A stretch of 64,000 bases of DNA, taken from Chlorops oryzae (Eukaryota > Arthropoda > Insecta > Diptera > Chloropidae). This document shows, one piece after another, positions 12,701-25,372 of the stretch. Both the position numbers and the translations under genes were made by a program. Numbering within the stretch: position 1 is the first letter of the stretch; each line of letters opens with the position of its first letter. The notes under the pieces are model-generated. The model did no database searches, had not been told where the DNA came from, and worked only from the letters and a program-made list of their open reading frames with translations. The stretch is from contig CM035806.1 of assembly GCA_020466095.1 (NCBI GenBank), forward strand, positions 135,196,981 through 135,260,980, written 5' to 3'.

Positions 12701-12925
12701 CGGGTATGTGATTATTTTCCCTTTCCCGGGGAATTAAATTCTCCAACTGATGTGATTTCCCTTTCTCTAGATTGAGGAGGAATTTGAATTACCTCATGAT
12801 CTAACTGGCGATATGCATTCTCTATTAAAGTAATTCAATTTCCATCTCAATTTAGGAAAAAGGGGAATTAATCACTTCAATTTCGATATTGAATTACCTT
12901 TCCCGTGAAACCAATCACATACCCG
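12701..12925. mobile_element. CGGG-ended MITE, copy 2 (225 bp)
   Basis: Terminal inverted repeats CGGGTATGTGATT and AATCACATACCCG. The interior is itself symmetrical (CTCTAGATTGAGGAGGAATT against AATTTCCATCTCAATTTAGG). Flanks are TAT on both sides, a possible 3-bp duplication. Confidence 0.8.
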
Positions 12926-12961
12926 TATATCAATTACACAAGTTTACAAATAAAGGCCAAC

Positions 12962-14628
12962 TTTTGGACCAGAAAAACTGGATAGCGACCCTATAGGAAT
13001 TTTTCGTGCTGATTCCGAATCTGGTACCCGTTTTTTCTCTATCACGTCAAGTTTTTGAGAAATCGTTAAATAACGGTTTTTGACATTTTCACCTATAGTC
13101 TATGTCAATAATGAGGTCGTAGACCCTATATGCCTTAACCGATTTCAAAGTTTTTGGTACTCATATGAAAGAGGAATGACAACGCAACATATCCTTTATA
13201 CACAAATTTGGAATTGATTCAGTAACTTGGAAGCTATAGGGCAAAAAACGCGATGCTGATTTCCAATTTTTAGCGATTTTGTTTAAAAACTTGAAATTCA
13301 AATGGTTATAATTTCCGAACCAAGGCTGGTATTCCAGGTCTTAATACTTTGAATAAAAGAACAATCAATTGAAAAAGTTTTGAGCCTAAAACAAAAAAAA
13401 TCCGTTGCGTCGTTCTAATTTTATGAGGATTTTCGCTGAAAATGACAAAAACGAATTTTTTTATTTGTAAATTCTTCGCTCAATTCATATTATATTTCAG
13501 TTCGATAATGATGTATGATTGGTAAAACTGGCTTAACAATATATAAAACTTAAATTTATTTTAAACCTATCTTTAAAGCTCAAAACCAATTTAAACTTGA
13601 AAAATGAACAAATATGCGTGAACTGAACCTTTTGATTTAACATCTGTCACCTATAAGGGACTGCAATAGTCACTCAACATTCCTTCATCCCAAAATGGAG
13701 ACTCTTGATAATTTTTTTCAAAAATGTCTGTAGGTCCTGGGAATGTCGCTAAAACTACCTTGTTCGTCCACTCCAGTTTTGCCCAAGTTTTCGGGGAAAA
13801 CCAAATGTGAGTGGAGAACAAGTATTTTTAGTGACATCACCAGGAACCTACAGACATTTTTCGAAAATAATTTTTCAAGAGTCCTCACTATTTTGGGATG
13901 AAGGAATGTTGAGTGACTATTGCTGGTCCCTCTATACGCGAAACAGATAGTAAACAATACGAAAAGTGTTCATCAGTCATATTTTTCTGATGTTGGTCAA
14001 GTTTAAATTTTGGCTTAGAAATTTTAAAAAGAATTTAAGTTTAATATATTTGAAGCGCATGTTCCATCATACGTCATGTATCGAACATCGAATATTACAT
14101 ATGTTTATTGAAAGAATTGTACAACATAAAATAAAATTCGTTTTTGTCATTTTCAGCGAAAATCCTCATAAAATTAGAACGACGCAACGGATTTTTTTTG
14201 TTTTAGGCTCAAAACTTTTTCAATTGATTGTTCTTTTATTCAAAGTATTAAGACCTGGAATACCAGCCTTGGTTCGGAAATTATAACCATTTGAATTTCA
14301 AGTTTTTAAACAAAATCGCTAAAAATTGGAAATCAGCATCGCGTTTTTTGCCCTATAGCTTCCAAGTTACTGAATCAATTCCAAATTTGTGTATAAAGGA
14401 TATGTTGCGTTGTCATTCCTCTTTCATATGAGTACCAAAAACTTTGAAATCGGTTAAGGCATATAGGGTCTACGACCTCATTATTGACATAGACTATAGG
14501 TGAAAATGTCAAAAACCGTTATTTAACGATTTCTCAAAACTTGACGTGATAGAGAAAAACGGGTACCAGATTCGGAATCAGCACGAAAAATTCCTATAGG
14601 GTCGCTATCCAGTTTCTCTGGTCCAAAA
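12962..14628. mobile_element. 1.67-kb near-perfect palindrome (fold-back element)
   Basis: The left arm starts TTTTGGACCAGAAAAACTGG and the right arm ends with its complement. Each arm is about 800 bp, with the axis near 13790 and only about 45 bp of unpaired loop. Matching landmarks include ACGACGCAACGG (14177) against its complement at about 13404, and GGGATGAAGGAATGTTGAGT (13892) against its complement at 13674. Open frames in either arm mirror each other and resemble no known protein. A transcript through it would fold into a very long hairpin. No target duplication is evident. Confidence 0.9.
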
Positions 14629-15267
14629 CCTTGTATACCTGTGTTATTGAAAAACAAAAAAAAAAAAACACGTTTTAAGGGGCCAATGCAGCTTTTTAGA
14701 GCAACAATAAATACTTTAAGCCTTATCGCAAAAAAAAACTTTGCATACTTTAAAGCTTAAATTTATAATTTTCATTGTTTACATTGACTTTATTTCCTCA
14801 CTTATAAATAGGGCTCGGATTTTTATGCTTTTATAAATTTAAAGCATACTTTGCGGATCAAAATCTTTTAATAACCGGCATTTTGCGAATAAGTTGAGGG
14901 AGTTTCAACCTCAAACCGCTTTTCTAATTTCAAAAAATGCACATTGAAGTTAAAAATCGATTTGAATCTGAACTTTATGTGAGTTGAACAAAATTTTTAC
15001 TCCATAAAGTATGCTTTAAATTTATAAAAGCATAAAAATCCGAGCCCTACTTATAAAGTTATAACTTTGCCCTATATTCATAGATTTTGAAAACTTATCT
15101 GTCATTGTGTTGCGTAAAGATGCAACTTTAAGCCCAGTCCGACCTTTTCAAGCGTTTTTTCTCGAAGCACGAAAAAATCGATTTCTTATAGACGTTTCCG
15201 CTTTCCTGAAAGCGCTTCTTCAGATCTCTTTTGAAAAGGAATAGGAAGAACAAATTATTTTTTTCAG

Positions 15268-15490
15268 GCGAGCCTGACAATAGAATACCCGACACAGACA
15301 CACATTTTTCAATAATTTTTAAAACACGCCCAAATAACAGGACCACTAAGAAAGAATATTCAAGAGGTTTTTAAGGCCATTAGGGGGCCCATATACGGAC
15401 TTTTGTGAAATTTTTTTAACCGCCCCTTTGTCACGCCCACTTTGCCAATTCTATAACACCTACCTACCTACCGGCTATAATACCCTTACT
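15268..15490. mobile_element. DINE-like fragment (truncated)
   Basis: Matches the 5' part of the 10575-11190 element (GACACACATTTTTCAATAATTTTT-type start, GGACCACTAAGAAAGAATAT, GAGGTTTTTAAGGCCAT) and stops before the microsatellite; CTACCTACCTACCGG follows at about 15459. Confidence 0.7.
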
Positions 15491-16381
15491 TGTTTTCGTG
15501 GCCTTCAACCATAGCTACGGTGACCATAAATTGAAAAAACAGAACAAAAATATAGATTTTTTTTTTTAGTCTTCAACTCAGTTTATTGAAACTTTTTGAA
15601 GGCTTACGAGGATGTCACAGAACTGAACTGCAAAATCGGTCCAAGGATCATGACGATCGAATTTGAACTTAGTTTTCCGTTACTCATTTGAACATAAGAA
15701 TATATGTATGCATGTGTAGTCGTGATATCAAATGATTGTGTAGGAATGCTCTTGAAACGGTTTTTAGGGTACATGAAAGTTCCATAATCGTCAAATTTTG
15801 ACGATTTCGTTTTCTATGACATGCCGATTCAACCTTTCAATCGTGAGATGCGGTAACAGTTTTCCGTAAAATCGGGCAGTTTTGGGCAGTTTCGTGCAAT
15901 ACGGGAACAGACCTAATATGTTCGAGAATTGAAACTTTTGAAGTTATTTTGAATGCTTTAGAAACCCATTCCGAATAAAAATGTGATTTCAATAGAAATT
16001 TCAGCTATTTAGAAATGTTTTATGGGGATTCGATTTCTGAGGCATAAATTTGCTTAATTAAGTTACGTAGATAGATAGACTCTTTATTTTCAAATATTAT
16101 TTACACACATACATATATGATTTAATTCTAATTCGGTTATTTAAATTATAAATTATAGTTACATATATATTTGAAGGTTTTCAATTACGACTTTGACATT
16201 TATGTCGTCAGTCGGAAATTTAAGTTGCTTGTTAAATTCAATTGACAAATTCATTTACAATTAGGTTCCTATATTTTAATGCATCAGTGACAAAATGATC
16301 GGCTTTTTCCAGCCAACGTCATTCACTCCATTTAACGCATCCATAATTTTTTGGTCATCGAGAACAAACACGCCAAACTAT
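15491..16381. other. Intergenic, no gene seen
   Basis: Nothing coding recognised. The final part (about 16060-16380) could be the 3' tail of the LINE remnant that follows on the minus strand, but no poly-A tail confirms this. Confidence 0.4.
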
Positions 16382-17290
16382 CTATGTATATCGAATACGT
16401 TTGAGGATAGGGCATCTACCCAAAAAGCGCTGTGTATTTTCGTTTCTACACCCATTCAAGTATAATAGATCGCATCTCGCTTTAAATATCCACATTATTT
16501 CAACGCGTTTCATATCTGCTGCTACATAAGATAAACCAACATTATGATCTAGTTCTTTGTACAATCTTGAGCTGCACAGTGCTCTCTGCCATGCCTGTTG
16601 TTTATGTAGTCTTCTGAGATTTTCCACGAGCAATGATGCTTTTTGTATCCAAACGACCTTGTTCCTATTACCGCTTTCCCACATTGTATCGAATGGTTCT
16701 CCTATCTTATTCAGACTTTTGGCCCAAAATAGGTTTTTTCGAAAATTTTGCATACCAAATTCCTAGGCAACCTATCATTCCCATAATCAAAGACTACTCT
16801 CAATATATATATACCTAAGATGCAAGTCTAGTGTATAAATATGTCCGTTGACTATTCCCGTTTTTTTTAGCTTCATTGCATAGTTCGGCGTGTTCTCTGT
16901 TAGTCTCAATATCTTTTTTACAAAATAAGATTGGAGCTTGTCTACTTCGTCGAACCAATCGTGCCCCCAAACTTGAGCCGAATAGCTTTGGATAGCTCTG
17001 CAAATCGATAGATACAACCTTCACTTAGCTGCCAATGTAACGTTATTTATGCTAAAAAAAAAAAAAACGATGTCCAGGTTAAATTTATTAATATATATTA
17101 CTCCTAGATAACAGAATTCTGATACGATTCTAATCTCTGCTCCTTTGAAATTCCATTTCTCCGATTTTCCTAGCCCAAATCCTTTTCTAAATACCATTCA
17201 TGCTGATTTTGTCAAATTAAGTTCAAAGCCTCATTTGTTGCAATAATTTTCAAGATTTTTTTATCATGTTTTGTAGGACACCATACCACA
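16382..17290 (-). pseudogene. Degraded non-LTR retrotransposon reverse transcriptase, C-terminal part
   Basis: Read on the minus strand, three broken frames fall in the right order for the end of an insect LINE ORF2. First, 17290-17090 gives a decayed RKGFGLGKSEKWNFKG..FCYLGV stretch, the reverse-transcriptase thumb region. Next, 17017-16830 gives ICRAIQSYSAQVWG, LQSYFVKKILRL, ENTPNYAMKL and YTLDLHLRYI, typical of Jockey/CR1-type elements. Last, 16753-16382 gives ARCDLLYLNGCRNENTQ and GRCPIL, resembling the C-terminal Cys-rich end. Frameshifts and stops separate the pieces, and the N-terminal endonuclease and catalytic YADD region are missing. A dead, 5'-truncated copy. Confidence 0.8.
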
Positions 17291-18706
17291 ACGGACCCAT
17301 ATGCGGCCTACGTGTGTCCCCTTAAAGGGAGCAGCCACTCTAGCCTAGGACACCAGCGTCATATACCAGGATGACAATATCATCATTTATTAAGTAGACG
17401 CGAACGTGAAAACAGTAATAAATATCTTACGTAATTAATGGACAGCCCCTAATTAGAAAAACATAAGTGCATATACAAATGTAGATAGATGCTCTCAGTA
17501 CTAACATCCAGTACAAATGTGCGGAAAGTGGTAGAAAAACAAATCACGCGTATGGATAGAGTGCTTGACCTCCATACATTTCTTGGTAAATGAAACAAGG
17601 AGTTTCCCTAGGGCCATGAAATTCGGCATGGACGTTTCTTTGCAAATATCTATCAAGAAAAAAAAAATACGCAGAGCAAGCGCCTAAAAAACAGAACACC
17701 TTTCTGATTAGTAATTGATTACGATTACAAGTTATCAAATTGTAATCGTTATTTATTGGGGAACTCATAGCAATTATTTTAAGGGAACGCACATAACAAT
17801 TTGAAAGACAGGATTGAAATTTTACTCTATATGACTGGCGACTTGTTTTCTCCTCTCCGAGATGAAACACTTTGCCTTAAAATATGCTTGTGTCTCTCGA
17901 GTCCTAATATTTCCATAACTTTATTCCGCCTGCGAAAGGGCTCGAAATCTGGACACTTCAGATTGCTAAGTGCTCACGCTACCCTCTACGCCAAAGAGAG
18001 ATCTCATTCGCGAGTGCCACACAGAGAAAAAAATCAACCAGAAAACTAGTTAAATAAAAAGGAAAAACATTAAAAAAATTTTTCTTGTTGGAAAAAATGA
18101 AGATTTTCCTTTTGAATCAACTATGTTTCAGGTTGAATTAGCATGAAAATTTTCAAAAATGGATTTACATTTAAATTGTTGAACTAACCACAGACATATT
18201 GAAATGACAAGATAATTTTAAAAATAAAAAAAAATTTTCTAAATTACCTATTAAAGAAGAAATGTCAAAACAAATTCACCTAACGTTCAAAGCAAATGGC
18301 CACAGAGCCCTCTGCTGAACAAAACCCCAAAAATAGCCATCAGATGGACTTCGTCCGAATTTGTCATTCCGTTGTCGTGTGACTGCTTTCGCAATGCTTA
18401 AAAAGTTCTTAGATGAATAAATATCTTATATGTCCTATTTTATAAAACAAATGAGAATTATACCGAACATCAATTAATTAATAGTAATTAAACATATTTT
18501 CTATTCAAATCAACCAAAAATTTTGTTAACTCAGCTATTATTCTTTTGAAATTTTTGTTCTGCTCGAAAATCAAAAGGACTGTGTATAAAAATGCGTCAT
18601 TTAAAAAAAAAAAATCATGATTACGTTCGCTCAGTGTAGAATTATTATGTTAAGTTTGAGAAAATCTAACTATAGACGCCTCGTATGTATGTATGATATC
18701 TATATA
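17291..18706. other. Intergenic, no gene; repeat fragments
   Basis: About 17572-17690 matches 21685-21800 (CATACATTTCTTGGTAAATG, then GCCATGAAATT.GGCATGGAC), a dispersed repeat. A CACACAGAGAAAAAAATCAA sequence at about 18020 resembles the terminus of the 27.6-kb and 34.5-kb elements. No exon recognised. Confidence 0.45.
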
Positions 18707-19167
18707 CCCTGTAGAAAGCTGTTGGGAAATTTGCCTAAGAGAACTAGTACTTTTACCAGTATAAAAGAACTAGTGCAATGTTTGGGTAAGTTTGCACCAT
18801 AACTATACTAGTGATCAGTGGAATAATTGCATTCATTGAGGAGTCATAAATAAATAATTAATACACAACCGAATGGTTTTCTTTTGTCATAAATATTTAT
18901 TTCCATTATGTACTGAAAAAAAAAATCAACGATTTTGTTACCTTTTTCCCGTAAACATCACTAGTATTTAACTGGTGCAAATTTACCCAATTGGATCGAA
19001 AAGTACTAGAATAATTCTGGTGCATACTGTACTAGTGCTTTCCTGTACAGATGTCATACTGATTTTCGACAGAATTTTATATGGACAGGGGTATAGAAAA
19101 GAACTAGTACTGGTGGCTTTTGCACTAGTAAAGTACTAGTACGGCACTAGTTCAAATTCCTACAGGG
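18707..19167. mobile_element. TA-flanked MITE with CCCTGTAG termini (461 bp)
   Basis: Begins CCCTGTAG and ends CTACAGGG, flanked by TA on both sides. The interior carries several ACTAGT motifs facing both ways (AGAACTAGTAC near the left end, GTACTAGTACGG near the right). Tc1/mariner-type target duplication; no transposase. Confidence 0.75.
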
Positions 19168-19169
19168 TA

Positions 19170-20702
19170 GTAAGTCGGTATACATAAATAACGAATTTTA
19201 GTAGAAAAAGTCGAGAATATTGGATAAGAGTTGGTGAGAGGTATTCGATATGTTAGAGTTGATTACATTTGGGATTATTTCACCCAAACGGTAATGCACT
19301 TACATACATACATACAAGTACATTAGCTTGTAGTCGATTCAGGAGTCGGTGCCGTTGTCATGCATTGACCATTTTGCTGCTGGGATAGTACAGCTCAAGT
19401 GGTAAATTCATTGAAAATTTGAAAACGCTTAGACTTATGCATGTGTAGAGAGTTCATTATCCTTTTAACGATATCCATACGGACCGGATTTCAAAGAATT
19501 ATTATGACACGCTGCACACGTTCCACACGCAAAGAAAACGTTCACGATGCGAGTGAGCCATGCCGAAGAGAGAAAGCGGCCGACCGAGCAAGATAGAGAG
19601 CAAGTGAGCGAGCGAGAGGACATAGAGCATTTTCAATGATCTTCAGCATCATTCACCACTCACCACTCACCGTCACCGTCACCGTCACCACCATCGTAGC
19701 CATCGTCATTGGCAACGTCATGAGCACAATTGCGTTATGATGGTGGCAGTGGCAGTGAAGACTGACTGGCTGCCTGTACGCCTCACTGCTGGCTGCCGGC
19801 TGCCGGCTGCCGACTGCCGACTGCGCCGGTGGCTGTGTTGGAGTCTTTCATTTGATCTATTTTTATTATTTACTTTTTTTTTGGGGTTTTTATTGTATTT
19901 GAAAACATTCGTTCGTCGTCGTCACTATATGGTAAACAAACGATCGCAATTGCAAGAAATGCACTCATTCCGTGAGTCAATGCCACCGCTAACATTAACC
20001 ATACCAACCACTGTGATGATAAACACCGACTGATGCTGTTGTTGCTGCTTGTTGTTGTTTGTTGCCGATAATGATGGACGCAGTTGGCATTTTTCAGTTG
20101 GCAGTTCGATGGCCTCCTGCGCTGCTGGGCCTCCACTGATCAGGGATACATACGTACTTCAATTTTGTGATTTGTGTGATTCCCTTGAAGCCCTATTTAA
20201 ATATGTATTGTATGTATGATTACGAAACGGTCACCATGGATGATGTTAGGACATGGATTAGGTACAAGTTTTGAAAAGCACTTGAAAATTTAACTTATAC
20301 AAAAAAAATTCGATTTTAAAAGACTTCCTGCTAAACGTTAACCCCTTAAGATGATTGAAATGAGCTCATAAAATTTATCGATTAGGTATTTTATTAGACC
20401 TGATTTTGTTTTAATTTGCTACTGTAGATTTTTGTCTCGATTCCTGGTCAAATCTGTAAAAAAAAATGTGCCAACACGTATGCAGAGAGCAGAGAGTAGT
20501 TGTTATGTTCATAACCGATAAAAGAAGATTTTAGGTACCTACACTGAAATGCAAAACTGTAACATGTTGTTACAATTCTATGTTCAGAAGCTGTTATTTT
20601 CTTTAACATAATTAGTCGTTGTAAGTTTTTATTATTTTCGGATTGCTCCACTATTATTCTATCTGCAGGAATAGTGTGAGGTAGATTGACCGATAAAATA
20701 AC
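19170..20702. other. Intergenic; GC-richer block, no gene called
   Basis: About 19480-20140 is richer in GC, with CACCGTCACCGTCACC and CTGGCTGCCGGCTGCC repeats and CAG/CTG runs. This could be a promoter, 5' UTR or enhancer of a gene outside the window. No frame shows conserved protein sequence. Confidence 0.4.
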
Positions 20703-21450
20703 AAGTAAGAAAGCTAAAGTCCGTCAAGCCCGACTTTGAAATACCCAGCGTCCCGACATTATTGGCGCACTATGTTTTGCTTCTCTATTTGTGGGCGTGG
20801 CAGTGGGCGGGCCACATACAATTTTTCCTACACCTTTCATTCGCTTTGGTCAACCTATGTTGCGAATTTGAAGCGCCTACGCCTATTAATTCGGAAGTTA
20901 CGAAAAATCTCCATTTGTAGGCGTGGCAGTGGGCGGGTTACATAAAATTTTGTTCCTTCACCTTTCATTTGCCTTGGTCAACCTATTTTGCGAATTTGAA
21001 TCTTCTACGCCTTTTACTTCACAAGTTACGATAAATCCTTATTTGTGGGCTTATTTGTGGGCGTGGCTCGAGTAGGGCGACGTCCATTTTTTTCCAGGAT
21101 ATGTCCCTTTACGTAGTTTACCAGTACACCAAATATCAATGAAATGTATTGAGTGGTTCGCAAAATCATTTGTGGGCGTGGCAGTGGGCGGATCTCTCCC
21201 ATTTTTACTTAGGATCATACTCGGATCCCGACATACATGTGTGCCAAATTTCGATTTGATTGGTCCAGCCATTTCGGAGGAGATCCGACCACGGACGGAC
21301 GGACGGACGGACAGACGGACATGTCTAAATCGATTCAGTTTTTGATCCTTATCATTTCTATATATATATGTCTATATCTCCGGAGCTTAATTCTCCCTGT
21401 TACAAGATTCGCACAAAACTAATATACCCCGCTTACGCTGGGTATAAAAA
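20703..21450. mobile_element. DINE-like element with GTGGGCGTGG repeats and GGAC microsatellite
   Basis: Near the 5' end is ATACCCAGCG and near the 3' end its inverted partner CGCTGGGTAT, the sub-terminal inverted repeats seen in DINE-1/Helentron-type repeats. The body has four or five copies of TTGTGGGCGTGGCAGTGGGC spaced roughly 130 bp apart, then (GGAC)n at 21292-21320 and a (TA)n run. It carries no transposase. Confidence 0.7.
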
Positions 21451-22616
21451 TTACGAGAGCAAAATGTAAGAAAAGTCAAATGTTACAGTGATAAATTTCA
21501 TATTTTCTCCATTATCCTTCTGCTACATTTGATTCTGCTTATATGGTCTGGTAAACTACCCGTATACCTACGCACAAATTAAGCTGGAAACGCTTCCTAA
21601 ACTTCCTGTGTTCGCTCCGAGAGCTCAGTCATTCCACTGGGTGGCCTTTGGTACGTGGAATTTTCTATCGGATTCATGTCCGCAGATTGTAGTGGCCATA
21701 CATTTCTTGGTAAATGATAAAAGGAGTTTCCCCAGAGCCATGAAATTTGGCATGGACCTTTCTTATGCAAATATCTATGAAATTAAAAAAAAAAAATTTC
21801 GAAATCAAACCACCCCAACCCCTCCACCCCCATAAAAAGGGATGGACAAAAATTCCACAATTTTGAACCCACAGTGTTAAAATTCAGAACATAGCTTGAG
21901 CTGTAAAAGTTTAACTTCATAACGCTGCCACGCCTACTTTTTGTGCCACGCCCACTCAAAGTTGGCAAAGACTTTGAAGAGGTGCAACAGCCACACAAAA
22001 ACTATTGTGGTTCTAATATTTTGGTTTCCTCTTAGTGGAGGAATTCCCTCTCCAATTTGTGACATTTCGTGACAATAATTTCGATTTTTGTCAAAGCACT
22101 GTGCGCCATGTTTATTGAAATTTAATGTGGAGACTTAAAAGATAGCACACTTACAGGCGAAGTTTCAGCAAAGACTATTAGCCCGATTCTAAATATTCCT
22201 GCGGATTTGAAAAAAAAGCGCTCAAGTAGAAAAATTTAAATATCACAAAACATGAAATTTCGACTTAAGCTACTGTTCCATATTGCCACAGACATATCGA
22301 GCCATAACCGCCAAATTGACGTGAGTGACATTTTTTCCGAAATTGACTTTGTGATGAGAATATGTTCTACAGCCTAAAACTCATCACCCAGTAAAATATA
22401 ACGACGAGAAGCCCAATATTAACGGAGATATTGCACTATAAGTTTTATAATTTGTATGCCAGTCAATGCAAACAGGTTCAGCAAAAAACGCTCTCCTGTA
22501 AAGGGCTCGATATTTAAGTTTCTATGGTCGAATAATTAAGGTTCTTGCACTCGAAATCCCACTGTGTGACGGCCCGTGTAATGTTGTTTGCTGGGATGCA
22601 ATAACTAAAGTGGTTA
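21451..22616. other. Intergenic, no gene; MITE fragment near 22260-22307
   Basis: About 22260-22307 (CGACTTAAGCTACTGTTCCA then CCACAGACATAT) matches one end of the palindromic MITE at 47254-47508. The 21685-21800 repeat recurs at 17572. Nothing coding was seen. Confidence 0.5.
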
Positions 22617-22773
22617 ATCCACATTCGAGCGTGCTCGTGCGAGCGGCTCGGCTCGATGCAATGCTCGATCGTATGAGGTGATGTTGGTTATGAATCGGCT
22701 CGCCAGCATCACCACTTACGATCGAGCATTGCATCGAGCCGAGCCGCTCGCACGAGCACGCTCGAATGTGGAT
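22617..22773. repeat. GC-rich inverted repeat, 56 bp perfect stem
   Basis: Positions 22618-22673 and 22717-22772 are perfect reverse complements (56 bp), and about 14 more bp toward the loop pair imperfectly. The arm is CpG-rich (GCGTGCTCGTGCGAGCGGCT in the middle), unlike the AT-rich surroundings. It is not part of a recognised element. Confidence 0.9.
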
Positions 22774-25246
22774 AGGTCACTTAACGTTGCGAAAGGTCCT
22801 GGGTTTAACTTCACAGATTGTTTTTGTTTTTTTTACCCTTATTTCTATCCTTCTTTATTTTCCCTCTATATATATTATATTTAAGTATATGATTTATCTC
22901 CTACCTTACTGTCAGAGACAATAATAATAATAGCAAATAAAAAGCGGTATTTTCAAAAAAAGGAAACAAGAAAAAAAAGTGTGATCTTGCTCAATCCGAT
23001 CGGATATTACAACAACGAAAATGACAGAACAAGAATTATGATGATTCATGGCAAACTCTACTGATTTGGGTATAGTTAAGAACTACATAGTTGCATATGT
23101 GCACATTATATAAGCACCAATTTGCATTTATCATCAAGATCAAAATGTAAAATTTTTGAGCAAATATTTTCACAGCAAGACATGCTGAACTGATCAAAGT
23201 TGGTGCATAATAGAAATGAAAAAGCAAAAGGAAAAATTAAAATGAAATCCATATCAAAATCAAAGTGAAATAAATTATAAAAATATACCTATATGAAAGA
23301 ATAATATTGGCAGAGACACCTCTGACCATGTTGCATACACAATAAATTATGTACTTACACATTCGCACACATACGCACACGTAAATGCATATGATTTCTC
23401 TTGTATGCCAGTGTTTAAAGGTGCCAAAATATCAACGAGTCGGGATGCGGTATGGGACGCGGCGGGACAGACTATTATAAGTTTTAACAAGTGTTGTTGA
23501 TGCTAAAATAAATTGCACTCGAGTCGCCCAACGAAACGGCTTGCATAATTCTAAGGTGTGCAGCGATAACTTACAATTCGAAAATGAAAATAAACCAACA
23601 ATTACAACCACAACAACAACAACAACAAAACCGACAAAAAGAAGAAAGGAGAAATAATGAAATAAATATAAATGATAGCGCATGATGTAATAAATTGACT
23701 TCATTTTGAGGAAAATTTCATTTTATTTCAGTCTCTGTTTTTTTTTTTCAACTAATTGTTTCGCGAGGATGCCACAAAACATTTTCCTTCCCCAGGACTC
23801 GTTCACAAATATTGTAGCGATCTCTCTATCTAATCAAAACTTTATCCAATAAATTATGTCCATATTGATATCTGGTTTCAAATAGCGAAGCAATTCCCGC
23901 AAATTTTCAACATGTGCAAACATATGGAACCAGTTTAAATCAACTACGGATTTCATTGTAAATGGGTCTAAACGTTTGAAGGTGTTTAATATTCCCAGCG
24001 GGAAAACGTAAGACCTAGTAAGGTAAAAAACAATTATTTAATGCACCTTTCATTGATCGAATAACATATTACTTTAACACGTCAATGCCATAGGCCCTCC
24101 GTTTTGCATTATACTTAAATGTTTGTAAATTATAATCAAGAATATTTAAATAATCCTTCTCATTTGCCTTACTATTCAAGGCACAAAACAATATTTAAGT
24201 GTTGATATATTACTTTTCTGTTCATCATTTATTGCAATCCTGTGTCTTTTCGAATTATTTAATAAAATAGCTCATGTAAATTAAATGTTTTTTAATGTTT
24301 TTTATCATGCTTTTAAATCATGCATGTTTAAAGGCCTTTCGCAAATACCAGCTGGGTTGCTGCCAATATTCCTGCGCTTTTGGAAACCAAGCATAGGTTA
24401 ATTTTATCTACTTGTTTATTTATTTGTATTTTTATTTATTAATTAATTTATTTTTTTTTTTAGTTTATTTTGGTTATTTATTTATTAAATAATTCTTTAA
24501 CTGATTAATCCATTTATTTATTGACTAAATAATTTATTTATATATTATTTTGTATTTATTTTAAGTTTATTTTATTTATTTATTTCTTTCTTTATAAATT
24601 AATTTTTAGTAATTAAAAAATATTTAAAATAAAAAATTAAAAATTAAAAAAATTAAATTAAAAAAATTAATTAATCATTTAATTAATTTATGAGTTTATT
24701 TATTTATTAACGTAATTTGATTTATTTTAAGTTTATTTTATTAATTAATTAATTTATTAATATACTAAATAATTTATTGAGATATCTTAAGTTAATTTTA
24801 TTTATTCATTTTTTTATAAGTTTATTTCTTTTATTTATTTATTTGAGGATTTCATTATTCATTTATTTATTTGTTTATTAATTCAATAAAATTTTTTTAT
24901 TTATTTATTTTATATATTTATATACTTATTTATTTTATTTTTTTTATTAATTAAATAATTAATTTTTTATTTATTTTTATTTATTTATTCGTTTATTGAT
25001 TAAATAAATATTATTTTTTTTAAATTTTTTTATTTATTTAATTATTATTTACTTGTTTTTTTATTAGTTAAATAATTAATATTTTTATTAATTAATTTAT
25101 TTATTTATTAATTCATAACATTATTTTATTTGCTTTATGTGTTTTTATTTTATGCTAGGATGAGAAGGTCGTCTCCAAAGGACCAAATTCATGAATTTTG
25201 CTGTCAACAATTTTATTAAAAAACTGCACAATTTCACACAACATAG
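22774..25246. other. Intergenic, no gene; long (TTTA)-rich tract
   Basis: About 24398-25136 is a degenerate (TTTA/ATTA)n low-complexity tract. A (CAA)n run lies at about 23605-23630. No exon recognised. Confidence 0.7.
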
Positions 25247-25372
25247 TAGGCCTATTCACGAGACCGTGGTATCGTGGCAAAAGTGTAAAAATTTAGTTTA
25301 GCTTCCAACAACAATTTGTATTGAAAAATCTTCCACTTTTGCCACGATACCACGGTCTTATGAATAGGCCTA
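25247..25372. repeat. Short palindromic MITE (126 bp)
   Basis: TAGGCCTATTCACGAGACCG is mirrored by its complement ending TGAATAGGCCTA; about 45-bp arms also pair at GTGGTATCGTGGCAAAAGTG. The loop is about 30 bp. Confidence 0.8.

Noticed and set aside
13718..14286. 79- and 106-codon frames in the large palindrome
   Set aside because: They lie in mirrored arms, show no conserved motif and are interrupted by mismatches between arms.
22617..22773. microRNA gene
   Set aside because: A 56-bp perfect stem is too long and too perfect for a typical animal pre-miRNA, and no expression evidence is available.
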